In this document: positions 9,827 through 18,880 of the stretch, piece by piece
How the letters are laid out: the number at the start of each line of letters is the position of its first letter
Position numbering within the stretch: the stretch's first letter is position 1
From: an uncultured Fidelibacterota bacterium
Lineage (GTDB): Bacteria > Fidelibacterota > UBA8477 > JABMPR01
DNA: 64,000 nucleotides
NCBI GenBank assembly: GCA_937888365.1
Contig: CALBFA010000073.1
Coordinates: 1-64,000 of the forward strand
Direction of reading: 5' to 3'
The notes under the pieces: generated by a model
Told to the model about the DNA's origin: nothing
What the model saw: the letters and a program-made list of their open reading frames with translations, nothing else
The model's database searches: none
Position numbers and translations under genes: made by a program

Positions 9827-9892
9827 CCTTTGGTAACAAACAGCCCTCGATTATATTGCGGCGCTTTTTAAGTAAAATGATGAGGAGAATGA
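9790..9892 (+). repeat. 103-bp direct repeat, copy 2
   Basis: This is the second copy of 7308-7410, offset by 2482 bases. Because it still carries the final 26 bases of the VWA gene without the rest of it, this copy must be a duplicate. It now forms the region upstream of rmlB. The 100 bases between it and rmlB hold no gene, only a small CAGTTT/AAACTG dyad at 9907-9920. Confidence 0.93.
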
Positions 9893-9992
9893 TCCCATGG
9901 GCAAAACAGTTTAAAAACTGGAACAGATCGCTCCGATTCCGATAAAGTAAAAAATGAATAAAAATATCAAAAACTAAAAGAAAGAATTTGAG

Positions 9993-11012
9993 TTGAAGAA
10001 AATATTGGTAACAGGTGGTGCGGGTTTTATTGGCAGTAATTTTATTTATCATGTTTTGAAGAATAGAAATGATATTAATATCTGCAATTTAGATAAACTA
10101 ACCTATGCAGGGAATCTTGAAAATTTATCGGGAATCGAAGGACAATATCCTGGACGATATCATTTTGTAAAAGGTGATATTGCTGATGAGTCATTCGTTC
10201 ATACACTATTTGAAACAGAGCAATTTGACGAAGTCGTCCATTTCGCCGCAGAATCACATGTGGATCGTTCCATCCATTCTGCAACGCCTTTCATCATGGC
10301 CAACGTCTTAGGGACTCAAATATTATTGGATGCTTCCCGGAAATTCGCGATAAAAAAATATCTACAGGTCAGTACAGACGAGGTCTATGGTTCTTTAGGT
10401 GAGACAGGATATTTTACGGAAGAGACACCGCTTCAACCTAACTCACCTTATTCTGCCAGTAAAACGGCGGCTGATTTACTCGTCCGTGCGGCCTTTCATA
10501 CGCATCATATGCCCGTTTTAACGACGCGATGTTCTAATAATTACGGCCCTTTCCAATTCCCCGAAAAATTAATCCCTTTAATTATTTCCAACGCTTTAGC
10601 CGATAAAGCGTTACCTGTTTATGGTGATGGCATGAATATTCGAGATTGGTTACATGTTACCGATCATTGTGAGGCTATTCTCACGGTTTTGGAAAAAGGA
10701 AAGTTTGGCGAAGTCTATAATATTGGTGGAAACAACGAGTGGGCAAATATTAATATCGTAAAAAAAATATTAGAAATCTTAGGCAAACCGGAGTCCCTTA
10801 TTCGCTTTGTTAAAGACAGACCCGGACACGATCAACGTTACGCCATCGATGCATTAAAAATGAAAAATGAGCTAGGTTGGGAGCCATCCTATACATTTGA
10901 AAAAGGAATCACCGAAACCGTTGAGTGGTATATAGGGCATAAAGATTGGTGGGAACGCATCAAAAGCGGTGCCTATACAGACTATTATAAAAATCAATAT
11001 GAGAAAAATTAA
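9993..11012 (+). CDS. rmlB: dTDP-glucose 4,6-dehydratase
   Basis: This 339-residue extended short-chain dehydrogenase converts dTDP-glucose to dTDP-4-keto-6-deoxyglucose. It shows the NAD-binding GGAGFIGS at 8-15, HFAAESHVDRSI, the STDEVYG motif and the catalytic YSASK, with CSNNYGPFQFPEKLIP further on, all typical of RmlB. Translation starts at TTG 9993. It is the first gene of the polysaccharide locus and directly abuts wbpA. rmlA, rmlC and rmlD are not in the window, so the keto-sugar must feed a pathway encoded elsewhere. Confidence 0.93.
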   Translation: MKKILVTGGAGFIGSNFIYHVLKNRNDINICNLDKLTYAGNLENLSGIEGQYPGRYHFVKGDIADESFVHTLFETEQFDEVVHFAAESHVDRSIHSATPFIMANVLGTQILLDASRKFAIKKYLQVSTDEVYGSLGETGYFTEETPLQPNSPYSASKTAADLLVRAAFHTHHMPVLTTRCSNNYGPFQFPEKLIPLIISNALADKALPVYGDGMNIRDWLHVTDHCEAILTVLEKGKFGEVYNIGGNNEWANINIVKKILEILGKPESLIRFVKDRPGHDQRYAIDALKMKNELGWEPSYTFEKGITETVEWYIGHKDWWERIKSGAYTDYYKNQYEKN

Positions 11013-12323
11013 ATGCAAAATATTTTGAATAAAATTGAATCAAAAGAGATGCTTGTCGGCATTATTGGGCTGGGATATGTTGGACTTCCTTTGGCGGTAG
11101 AATTTGGTAAAGCCGGCTTTAAAGTTATGGGAATTGATGTGAATCAAGACCGTGTTGACCAATTAAATCGAGGTGAGAACTACATTCAAGATGTCAATAG
11201 CGACGAGTTTTCTCGATTAGTTGAATCGGGTCATTTTTGGGCGACGACGGATTATTCTGTTATTAAAGACATTGATGCGGTTTGCATTGCGGTTCCGACG
11301 CCTCTTAATAAAACCAAAGATCCCGATATTTCTTACATCATGCAAGTCACCGATGAACTACAAAAATATGTACATAAGGGCTTGATCATTGTTCTTGAAA
11401 GTACAACTTATCCCGGAACAACGACGGAATTATTGATGCCTGCTATCGAATCGACGGGTTTAAAAGTTGGGGAAGATGTATTTTTACTCTTTTCACCTGA
11501 ACGCGTTGATCCGGGCAATCCAATTTATCAGACAAAAAACACGCCTAAAGTTATTGGTGGCGTGACACCAAATTGTCTCAAATTAGGCGAAGCTCTCTAC
11601 CTTAAAGTTATCGACACGATGGTGCCTGTTTCTTCTCCTGCCGCCGCTGAAATGGTGAAATTGCTCGAGAATACGTTTCGCAGCATCAATATTGGTCTCG
11701 CTAACGAGATGGCCATTATGTGCGACAAACTCGGTGTGGATGTATGGGAAGTCATCAATGCCGCCGCCACAAAACCATTTGGGTTTATGAAATTCACACC
11801 AGGCCCAGGTCTTGGTGGGCATTGTATTCCCATTGATCCACTCTATTTAAGTTGGAAGTTGCGCACCGTCAATTACCGAGCTCGTTTTATCGAACTTGCG
11901 TCAGAAATCAATTCTGAGATGCCGAATTACGTTATCGATTTGGTGATGCGTGGGCTGAACAAACATTCCAAGAGTTTACGTGGGTCAAAAATTTTATTAA
12001 TGGGGATGGCTTATAAACCAAATATTGACGATGTTCGCGAAAGTCCTGCTCTTGATATCCATGAAATGCTGCGTCTCGAAGGTGCAATAGTGAATTTTCA
12101 TGACCCTTACGTATCGTCTATTAAATTTGACGACGGGATGCATCAAAGCGTTGATATAAGTGCTGAATCCATCAAAAAATATGACTGCCTTGTGATTACA
12201 ACGGATCACAAGGTTTTTGATTATAAAATGCTGAGTGATAATGCAAAATTGATTGTTGATACACGAAATGCTATTAAAGACAAAAATTTAAATAATATCG
12301 TAAGTTTAGGGAAACCAGTTTGA
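11013..12323 (+). CDS. wbpA: UDP-N-acetyl-D-glucosamine 6-dehydrogenase (WbpA type)
   Basis: This 436-residue UDP-sugar dehydrogenase oxidises UDP-GlcNAc at C6 to UDP-GlcNAcA with NAD. It has the Rossmann motif GLGYVGLP at 19-26, and the catalytic Cys271 sits in GPGLGGHCIPIDP. The family also contains WecC-type UDP-ManNAc dehydrogenases. The WbpA assignment rests on the presence of WbpB, D, E and I homologues in the same locus, which together make UDP-ManNAc(3NAc)A. The gene starts directly after the rmlB stop and its TGA overlaps the ATG of the export gene. Confidence 0.88.
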   Translation: MQNILNKIESKEMLVGIIGLGYVGLPLAVEFGKAGFKVMGIDVNQDRVDQLNRGENYIQDVNSDEFSRLVESGHFWATTDYSVIKDIDAVCIAVPTPLNKTKDPDISYIMQVTDELQKYVHKGLIIVLESTTYPGTTTELLMPAIESTGLKVGEDVFLLFSPERVDPGNPIYQTKNTPKVIGGVTPNCLKLGEALYLKVIDTMVPVSSPAAAEMVKLLENTFRSINIGLANEMAIMCDKLGVDVWEVINAAATKPFGFMKFTPGPGLGGHCIPIDPLYLSWKLRTVNYRARFIELASEINSEMPNYVIDLVMRGLNKHSKSLRGSKILLMGMAYKPNIDDVRESPALDIHEMLRLEGAIVNFHDPYVSSIKFDDGMHQSVDISAESIKKYDCLVITTDHKVFDYKMLSDNAKLIVDTRNAIKDKNLNNIVSLGKPV

Positions 12324-13483
12324 TGAATCAAATACGCGTAATTATTTTACTCTTGATGTTCACTTTTGTCGTGGCGCAAGATAAAATTGAGTTAGAGAAA
12401 AAATCATCGCTTGAGAATAAAGAAAGCAACATTTTACCCACTAAGTCTACAATTTTAGATGATAAAATTGATATCGAAACATATTTGGTGGGTCCAGGAG
12501 ATGTTTTCCAGATTTTAATTGAAAGCGTTGAATCTTTACCGCTAATAGCTACTGTAACACCCGCTGGGAACCTAACGGTCCCTAATATTGGGCGTTTTGA
12601 AGTATATCATAAAACCTTAGCAAAGGTCATTGACGACATCCACGAAAAGGGAAAAGTTGAGATACGGAATGCTAATATTTATGTGGATTTAGTGCAGCCA
12701 CGAGAATTTAAGATTTGGGTTCATGGTGCTGTTGATTTACCGGGCTATTATATTGCGTCTCATGTTACGAGGGCTTATGAAATTGCCCAGAGGGCGACGC
12801 CAAAAACAATCGCGGATTTGGCTCATATTGAAATCAAACGAAACGGACAAACGATTTCGCTTAATTGGATCAACCTTATTAAAAATGGTGATCGCAATGA
12901 AAACCCATATCTTCTCGAAGGAGACGTCCTATTTTTACCTCACGGTTCGTTTGCGGGTTCAACGGTTTCATTAGATGGTTCAATATTAAATCCAGGATAT
13001 TATGTCATAGAAGAGAATGAAACACTCCTATCCTTTATTTCCCGAACAGCCATCACGGATGAAAAAATTGATTTTAGTTTTATTCGCATAAATCGCAATG
13101 GTGAGTCTGTCGAAGTTAAAAAAAGTGAATTTGCATCTTTTGGTTTAGAGAACAATGATGAAATCAATCTTATTCATAAAGAATATGTCCGCGTGACTGG
13201 TTATGTACAAACGCCCGGTCTTTTTGAATATGTTCCTGGCTATAGAGCCATTGATTACATCAACCTCGCCGGTGGGATTACGTCGGAAGGGAAGGGGGAT
13301 AAAACCAACATCATCAAAAAAAGTGGTGAGAGCGCAGAAGGATTACGGACAATTATTGAAAAAGGGGATATTATTGACGTGCCTCGGAGTATGACAGATA
13401 TTATTTTTGGACGGTTTAACGTCGTCTCAATTGTGACGACTGCGACGTCACTTATTGTATATTATTTGTCAATCGGTAAATAA
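12323..13483 (+). CDS. Polysaccharide export outer-membrane protein (Wza/SLBB family)
   Basis: The 386-residue protein begins with a signal peptide (MNQIRVIILLLMFTFVVAQ). A Poly_export domain (LVGPGDVFQILI, about residues 52-62) and SLBB-type beta-grasp repeats follow (PREFKIWVHGAVDLPGYY, YVRVTGYVQTPGLFEYVPG). A short hydrophobic segment lies near the C-terminus. Wza-family proteins form the outer-membrane channel for capsule or exopolysaccharide. There is no lipobox cysteine, unlike E. coli Wza. The ATG at 12323 overlaps the wbpA stop. The following 186 bases have no gene. Confidence 0.85.
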   Translation: MNQIRVIILLLMFTFVVAQDKIELEKKSSLENKESNILPTKSTILDDKIDIETYLVGPGDVFQILIESVESLPLIATVTPAGNLTVPNIGRFEVYHKTLAKVIDDIHEKGKVEIRNANIYVDLVQPREFKIWVHGAVDLPGYYIASHVTRAYEIAQRATPKTIADLAHIEIKRNGQTISLNWINLIKNGDRNENPYLLEGDVLFLPHGSFAGSTVSLDGSILNPGYYVIEENETLLSFISRTAITDEKIDFSFIRINRNGESVEVKKSEFASFGLENNDEINLIHKEYVRVTGYVQTPGLFEYVPGYRAIDYINLAGGITSEGKGDKTNIIKKSGESAEGLRTIIEKGDIIDVPRSMTDIIFGRFNVVSIVTTATSLIVYYLSIGK

Positions 13484-13669
13484 AAAGACCTTCGCCTCAA
13501 TTTAAAGTAATCCATAAAAAAATGAAATTGATCATCTGTAAACAGTGCATTTTAAACGAGTAGATAATCATTTTCTAACGCAAAATGATATAAAAATAAG
13601 ACATAATTATTTTAGAAGGCATCACGGATCTAATCTAGAAATAATTGTTTATAAAAAAGGTATGGAATC

Positions 13670-14863
13670 ATGGATAAAGAAACAAAAGTGAAACAAGAAA
13701 ATTCAAATCTGAGATATGATGATTTTGATTTATCAAAAGTTGGAAAAATTATGTGGAGCGGGAAATATGAAATCATACGGAATGTCTTTATTGCCTGTGT
13801 ATTCGCCATCATCATAGCATTCCTTTTGCCTAAGACCTATCGTGCTTCTGCTGTATTAATGCCTCCAAATGAAGGATCAAATGCAGGTCTTTTAGGCTCT
13901 CTTTCCAGTCTTCCCTTTGGTAATTTAGTTTCACAATCGTCAGACGAAACAATGACAAGCATGGCCATTTTAAAAAGTCGAACGGTAATGGAACATGTAG
14001 TCGAAAAATTTAATTTAATCGAAGTTTATAGTTGTAAAAGCTCAGAGGAAGCGGTCATTTATCTTAGAGACAATGTTTCTTTTAATATAGAAGATGAGGG
14101 CACTATTAAAATTTCAACTGTAGCGACAACCAGTTGGTTTCACCCAGAGGATGAAGAAATATTTGCTAAAACTTTATCGGCTGATATAACGAATTTTTTT
14201 ATAGAAGAACTAAATTCTGTGAGCAAGACATTGAAAACTCAGAAGGCTTCATTTCATCGCCAGTTCATTGAGAAACGCTATAATCAAAATATTACGGATC
14301 TCAAAGCATCCGAAGAGAGATTAAAAGATTTTCAAGAAAAAAATAATACAATTGCTTTACCTGAGCAGACAGAGTCTGCAATACAGGTAGCATCAGCGAT
14401 GATGGGTGAGGTACTGTCAAATGATGTTAAAATCCAAGTATTGACCGCGACTTTTAATGCTGATCATCCCGAAATTGAAAGATTAAAAAAAGAAACTGAG
14501 GAATTAAAATCACAGCTAATTGATTTGAATTACGGCACAAAATCAAATACAGAAAACGGCAATTATTTATTCCCAGCGTTTTCAAAAGTCCCAAAATTAG
14601 GAATGGATTTGATGCGACTTAAAAGAGACGTAGAAGTACAAAATGCACTATTTATTTATCTAACACAGCAATATGAAGAGGCTAAGATAAAAGAGGCGAA
14701 GAATACGCCAACTATACAAATTTTGGATTTTGCAGTTCCCAATGATTTAAAATACAAACCTTCTAGAGTTCGTATTTTGCTATTAGCCGCTATTTTATCT
14801 CTCATTGGGTCCTTATATTATCTCTATTTCCGTGAGAAATGGCGGGTTTTAAAAGGGCTATAA
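13670..14863 (+). CDS. Wzz/GNVR chain-length determinant-type protein
   Basis: The 397-residue protein has two membrane helices (about residues 43-60 and 371-390) that enclose a long periplasmic, partly coiled-coil region (NITDLKASEERLKDFQEKNN). The N-terminus carries the Wzz pattern LPKTYRASAVLMPP after the first helix. There is no fused tyrosine kinase domain. Polysaccharide co-polymerases of this class set O-antigen or capsule chain length with Wzy. The next gene, a predicted Wzy, starts 20 bases downstream. Confidence 0.85.
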   Translation: MDKETKVKQENSNLRYDDFDLSKVGKIMWSGKYEIIRNVFIACVFAIIIAFLLPKTYRASAVLMPPNEGSNAGLLGSLSSLPFGNLVSQSSDETMTSMAILKSRTVMEHVVEKFNLIEVYSCKSSEEAVIYLRDNVSFNIEDEGTIKISTVATTSWFHPEDEEIFAKTLSADITNFFIEELNSVSKTLKTQKASFHRQFIEKRYNQNITDLKASEERLKDFQEKNNTIALPEQTESAIQVASAMMGEVLSNDVKIQVLTATFNADHPEIERLKKETEELKSQLIDLNYGTKSNTENGNYLFPAFSKVPKLGMDLMRLKRDVEVQNALFIYLTQQYEEAKIKEAKNTPTIQILDFAVPNDLKYKPSRVRILLLAAILSLIGSLYYLYFREKWRVLKGL

Positions 14864-14883
14864 TCTTCTCTTGTGATTGAATA

Positions 14884-16323
14884 ATGGAAACGAATCAATT
14901 TAATCAGTTTTACAAAAACGATTGGAATATTGATAAAGCCCTCATCGCTCTCACGCCTTTTGTTTTATTATTAATCTTAGTTTGGATGCCTGAAGAATGG
15001 GTGGTGGAATCATCACTGTTATGTATTTCAATAGTTAGTTATATTATTTTTACCTATAAAAATCGACTCATTTATGGATTTTCTGGTATTAGAATATTTT
15101 CCATCCCATCCATAATAATAGCGACTTATACGGCATTTATTTCAATTCCATCTATCTATGTATTAATGATCCGTGATTCTAGTAGTGAAAGCGCATATTT
15201 CTACTCGATAATTCTGTTTTATTATTTATTCCCAGCTGGTTTATTTGTAGGGCAATTATTGAGTGGTATTGATTATAAGCGTGTACATGGGCTTCTTCTT
15301 GGTGGATTCTATAAAGAAAAAAATGACAAAATATTCTATGAAATAGCGTTAGTAACATTTTCGTTTTGTTTGTTGATACTGTTCGGATATTTGCTTCGAG
15401 TAAATGAAATACCCCTTTTAGAACTTATCAAAAACCCTGGTGATAATTTAAAATTTGCATTATTAAGAGAGGACGCTTTAAAAGTTTTGCAAATGACGAA
15501 AATTGAAAAATATTTGTTCCACTGGTTACGATCATTATTTATCCCCTTTGGTATTGTTTCTTCTTTATTTCTGTATTCAGCCTACGATAGAAATAAGTAT
15601 AAATATTTATTTTTTATTTTTTTGTTTTTTGGACTTGTTGTAAATTCACTTACTTTAGAAAAATCTCCGATAGCAGCAATATTCTTATCCGTTGCGACAT
15701 TCGTGTTACTAAAAAAAGAAAAAATTAATCTGAAACTGGTTTTCTCTTTAATGATAGTGATCCTTTCAGGACCAATCTTAGTTTCTTATATGCTATTTAT
15801 TGATAGAGCCGATGTGTTTGAAGTGCTACTATGGTCATATATTAATAGAATATTTGTAACTCCAGCTGAAGTATTGTACTACTATTTCCAGTATTTTCCA
15901 GAGACACATGATTTTTTAATGGGTCGATCGACTCAAATATTTTCATGGCTCTCAATAGAAGGGACATTTAATGTTTCTAATTATGTTGCAAAATTATGGT
16001 GGAATGTATCTGATACGACGGGTTCAGCGAATGCAAACTATCTGGGTAATTATTGGAGTGATTTTGGGTGGTATGGTACGACAATTTCGACTTTTGTTCT
16101 AGGCGTTATTATTCATTTATACCAACGGATAATTCTTGAGGCTACAAATTACACAAAGAATATTCTTTATATCACAACGATTTCAGTTAGTGCTCCCTTA
16201 TTTACATTTGGTTTTTTTAGTTCCAATTTTACGATCCTTTTTTTTACTAAAGGACTATTTTTACTGATCCTATTCCTTTTTGGCTATAACTATTGGCAAA
16301 AAAATGCCGCTAAACAGATGTAA
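14884..16323 (+). CDS. O-antigen polymerase-like (Wzy) membrane protein
   Basis: The 479-residue protein is almost entirely hydrophobic, with roughly ten to twelve membrane helices and a larger loop in the second half (about residues 340-400), the usual layout of Wzy polymerases. Wzy sequences diverge greatly, so the call rests on topology, length and position between a Wzz-like protein and a Wzx flippase. Base composition appears more AT-rich than the surrounding housekeeping genes, common for O-antigen genes. An O-antigen ligase is the main alternative. Confidence 0.7.
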   Translation: METNQFNQFYKNDWNIDKALIALTPFVLLLILVWMPEEWVVESSLLCISIVSYIIFTYKNRLIYGFSGIRIFSIPSIIIATYTAFISIPSIYVLMIRDSSSESAYFYSIILFYYLFPAGLFVGQLLSGIDYKRVHGLLLGGFYKEKNDKIFYEIALVTFSFCLLILFGYLLRVNEIPLLELIKNPGDNLKFALLREDALKVLQMTKIEKYLFHWLRSLFIPFGIVSSLFLYSAYDRNKYKYLFFIFLFFGLVVNSLTLEKSPIAAIFLSVATFVLLKKEKINLKLVFSLMIVILSGPILVSYMLFIDRADVFEVLLWSYINRIFVTPAEVLYYYFQYFPETHDFLMGRSTQIFSWLSIEGTFNVSNYVAKLWWNVSDTTGSANANYLGNYWSDFGWYGTTISTFVLGVIIHLYQRIILEATNYTKNILYITTISVSAPLFTFGFFSSNFTILFFTKGLFLLILFLFGYNYWQKNAAKQM

Positions 16324-16325
16324 AT

Positions 16326-17759
16326 ATGACATCCAATAAAAAAAAATATTCATTAAGAACAGATTATCTAATGACTGCAATCAATGGAATAGCAGTACTT
16401 TTAGGTGTGTTTTTCCTTAATGGCTTAATTGCACGGGTTTATGGGCTTGAAGTATTAGGTGAGTTCTTATTAATAAGACGTACTGGTTTTGCTATTGTGG
16501 GTGTTATTTTATTGGGTATGAACATTGGTATCCCTAGTTTAATCGGGAGAGAAAGTAATATGGGGGTTGAACGGAGTGCAATTGCCCTATTTATAATTTA
16601 TACATTACCTTTTATTGCCATCATTTCATTCATTATTAGTCAAGGCAATTTATTTGGGTTTAATCACGAAAATGCTTTGTCTTATGGGCTCTTTATCCTT
16701 GCCGTTTCTTTCCAGTATATTGTATATGGTATGTATCGAGGTCATTTAAAAATGATTGGTGCAAACAGTCTCCAATTTATTGGAACAGCCCTAATTCCAA
16801 TATTAGTCTTTACCTTTGTTGGGGATTTGCCCCGAAGTTTATCAATAATTAGTGGCATAATAATAGTCGTTAATATTATATATTTCTTAGTCCTTTCTTC
16901 TAGAATGACTCTTTTTGCTGTGAATGTGTCGAGTATTACAAAACTTGCACGTTTTGGGTTTGAACGTTTAATAAGTTTTTTTTCTCAATTTGTATTGCTA
17001 GCGGGAGCTCCCTTACTCATATCATTTTATAGCCCCTATACGGATATCGCATATTTCAATTCTCTTATAAGTCTAGTGAGACTTTTTCTTTTTGTTATTG
17101 GGCCCTTGGGAATTGTATTATTACCAAGAATTGCAAAAGCAGTAAAAGAGAATAATGAAGTTCAAATAGCGCGTGGATTAAATATTTTACTCAAACTAAT
17201 TATCCTTTATAGTGGTTTGGCAACAATCTATATTTACTCCTTTGCTGGCAAAATACTCGAACTATGGCTAGGCACTATTTCAGAATCAGGACTTTGGATG
17301 GCTCCAATCATGGTTCTTGTTATCCCTTTTTACTTAATTATTGAAATATTAAGAAGTCCTATTGATGGACTATCTTTAAGGGGTTATAATTCAATAGTTT
17401 ACTCTATTGCAGCATCCATATTATTAATATCATTTTACTTTTTAACGTTCCTTGGTGTCAATGAAATGCAAGCGGGTGTTTATAGTTTTCTTTTAGGATA
17501 TGTCTCTGCAGCTATTGCGAGTATTGTTGTTGTTAAAATATTGACAAATATAGCACTCCCCGACTTTAGGTATATTGTAATGACTCTACTTTCGTTTATA
17601 ATATTACACGGTGTTATGGTCATTATTAATAACTCTCACTTTTCTTTTAGCTATCAGATTACTTTAAAAACGGTTTCATTTATCGCCCTATTAGGAGCAT
17701 TATTTTATCAATCAAAAAATCTAATCTTAGAACTAAACAGCATAGCAAAAGAAATATGA
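16326..17759 (+). CDS. Wzx-type lipid-linked oligosaccharide flippase
   Basis: The 477-residue polytopic protein has about 12-14 membrane helices and the pattern of the MOP/PST superfamily (RTDYLMTAINGIAVLLGVFF at the N-terminus; VRLFLFVIGPLGIVLLPRIAKA mid-protein). It should move undecaprenyl-linked repeat units across the inner membrane. It begins two bases after the wzy-like gene and overlaps the next glycosyltransferase by four bases. Confidence 0.82.
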   Translation: MTSNKKKYSLRTDYLMTAINGIAVLLGVFFLNGLIARVYGLEVLGEFLLIRRTGFAIVGVILLGMNIGIPSLIGRESNMGVERSAIALFIIYTLPFIAIISFIISQGNLFGFNHENALSYGLFILAVSFQYIVYGMYRGHLKMIGANSLQFIGTALIPILVFTFVGDLPRSLSIISGIIIVVNIIYFLVLSSRMTLFAVNVSSITKLARFGFERLISFFSQFVLLAGAPLLISFYSPYTDIAYFNSLISLVRLFLFVIGPLGIVLLPRIAKAVKENNEVQIARGLNILLKLIILYSGLATIYIYSFAGKILELWLGTISESGLWMAPIMVLVIPFYLIIEILRSPIDGLSLRGYNSIVYSIAASILLISFYFLTFLGVNEMQAGVYSFLLGYVSAAIASIVVVKILTNIALPDFRYIVMTLLSFIILHGVMVIINNSHFSFSYQITLKTVSFIALLGALFYQSKNLILELNSIAKEI

Positions 17760-18880
17760 TCTTCAGTACTAAGAATGTGAATGTTTTTATTTTCACCTCT
17801 GTCCATCCTTGGAATGATGTCAGAATATTCCATAAACAAGCAGTAAGTTTAAGTCAAAAATATATTATTGAACTCCATGCACCTGCTGAATTTAAGAAAA
17901 AACACATTGGAAATATATCAATAATAGGTCTCCAAAAATGGCATAAAAAATCCGATAGAATCAAAACATTTTTTATTCTGTTCAAGCGGGTATGGGGGTC
18001 TAAAGCTGAAATCTTTCATTTCCATGACCCCGAATTAGTATTATTAGGTTTGTATATTAAATGCATTAAAAGGAAGAAAGTTATTTTTGATGTTCATGAG
18101 AATACATCTCAACTTATACTTGAAAGGACATGGATTCCGACAGTTTTTAGAAAACCTTTATATTATTCCTTTCGAATTCTTGAAAAATTATCAATGAGAT
18201 ATTTTGATTCAATCGTCCTTGCTGAAGATTCATACACTAAAAATTTCCCCCAAAAAAATATTGTGATTCATAACTATCCCTTTTTAACACAAAAGACGCT
18301 AGAATTTAAAAAAACGATTGATGTAATATATGTCGGTGGTATTATGCGAGAAAGAGGCATATTTGAAATATTAAAGATTGTAAAGATGGTAAAACAAACG
18401 TTGCCTCTAGTATTTTTTAAAATTATAGGCCCAATAGCCAAAAATATTGAATCTGATATTGTGAGAATAATTGAAACTGAAAAGCTAGGTGAGAATATAA
18501 TATTTACGGGCAGAATGAATTATGATGAAGCTATGATGGAAATTCAGAGAGCAAAAATTGGTCTTGCTTTGCTCCATCCAATAAAAAACTACATCGAATC
18601 TTTACCAACTAAAATATTTGAATACATGAATTATGAGGTTCCATTTCTAGCCTCAAATTTTAATTATTGGGGCACAATATTTGACAATGAAAAAATTGGA
18701 TATTTAATACCTTATAATGGAACAGAACAATGGTCCGAAAAAATCATAGACTTGTTGCAAGATGATAAAAAGAGGATATCCATGGGAAAACAAGGAAGAG
18801 CTTTAATAGAAAAACAGTATTCTTGGACGTCTGAAGAAAAGCATTTGTTAACTCTCTATCATTCATTACTAAGCCCATGA
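17756..18880 (+). CDS. Glycosyltransferase family 4 protein
   Basis: The 374-residue GT-B enzyme has an N-terminal acceptor half and a C-terminal nucleotide-sugar half containing VIYVGGIMRERGIFEILK and the acidic motif ESLPTKIFEYM near residues 279-290. It presumably adds one sugar of the repeat unit on the cytoplasmic face; donor and linkage cannot be read from sequence. It overlaps both neighbours by four bases (ATGA), so it is cotranslated with them. Confidence 0.85.
   Translation: MIFSTKNVNVFIFTSVHPWNDVRIFHKQAVSLSQKYIIELHAPAEFKKKHIGNISIIGLQKWHKKSDRIKTFFILFKRVWGSKAEIFHFHDPELVLLGLYIKCIKRKKVIFDVHENTSQLILERTWIPTVFRKPLYYSFRILEKLSMRYFDSIVLAEDSYTKNFPQKNIVIHNYPFLTQKTLEFKKTIDVIYVGGIMRERGIFEILKIVKMVKQTLPLVFFKIIGPIAKNIESDIVRIIETEKLGENIIFTGRMNYDEAMMEIQRAKIGLALLHPIKNYIESLPTKIFEYMNYEVPFLASNFNYWGTIFDNEKIGYLIPYNGTEQWSEKIIDLLQDDKKRISMGKQGRALIEKQYSWTSEEKHLLTLYHSLLSP

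Noticed and set aside
7308-9892. Integron gene cassette with attC-like repeats
   Set aside because: The repeat length fits attC, but I find no inverse-core/core sites (GTTRRRY and its complement), no cloverleaf-like symmetry and no integrase; one copy also includes coding sequence of the neighbour.
7308-9892. Insertion sequence or transposon
   Set aside because: No transposase frame or terminal inverted repeats, and a 103-bp duplication is far too long for a target-site duplication.
9600-10000. JUMPstart/ops element ahead of the polysaccharide locus
   Set aside because: No GGCGGTAG-type ops core occurs upstream of rmlB.
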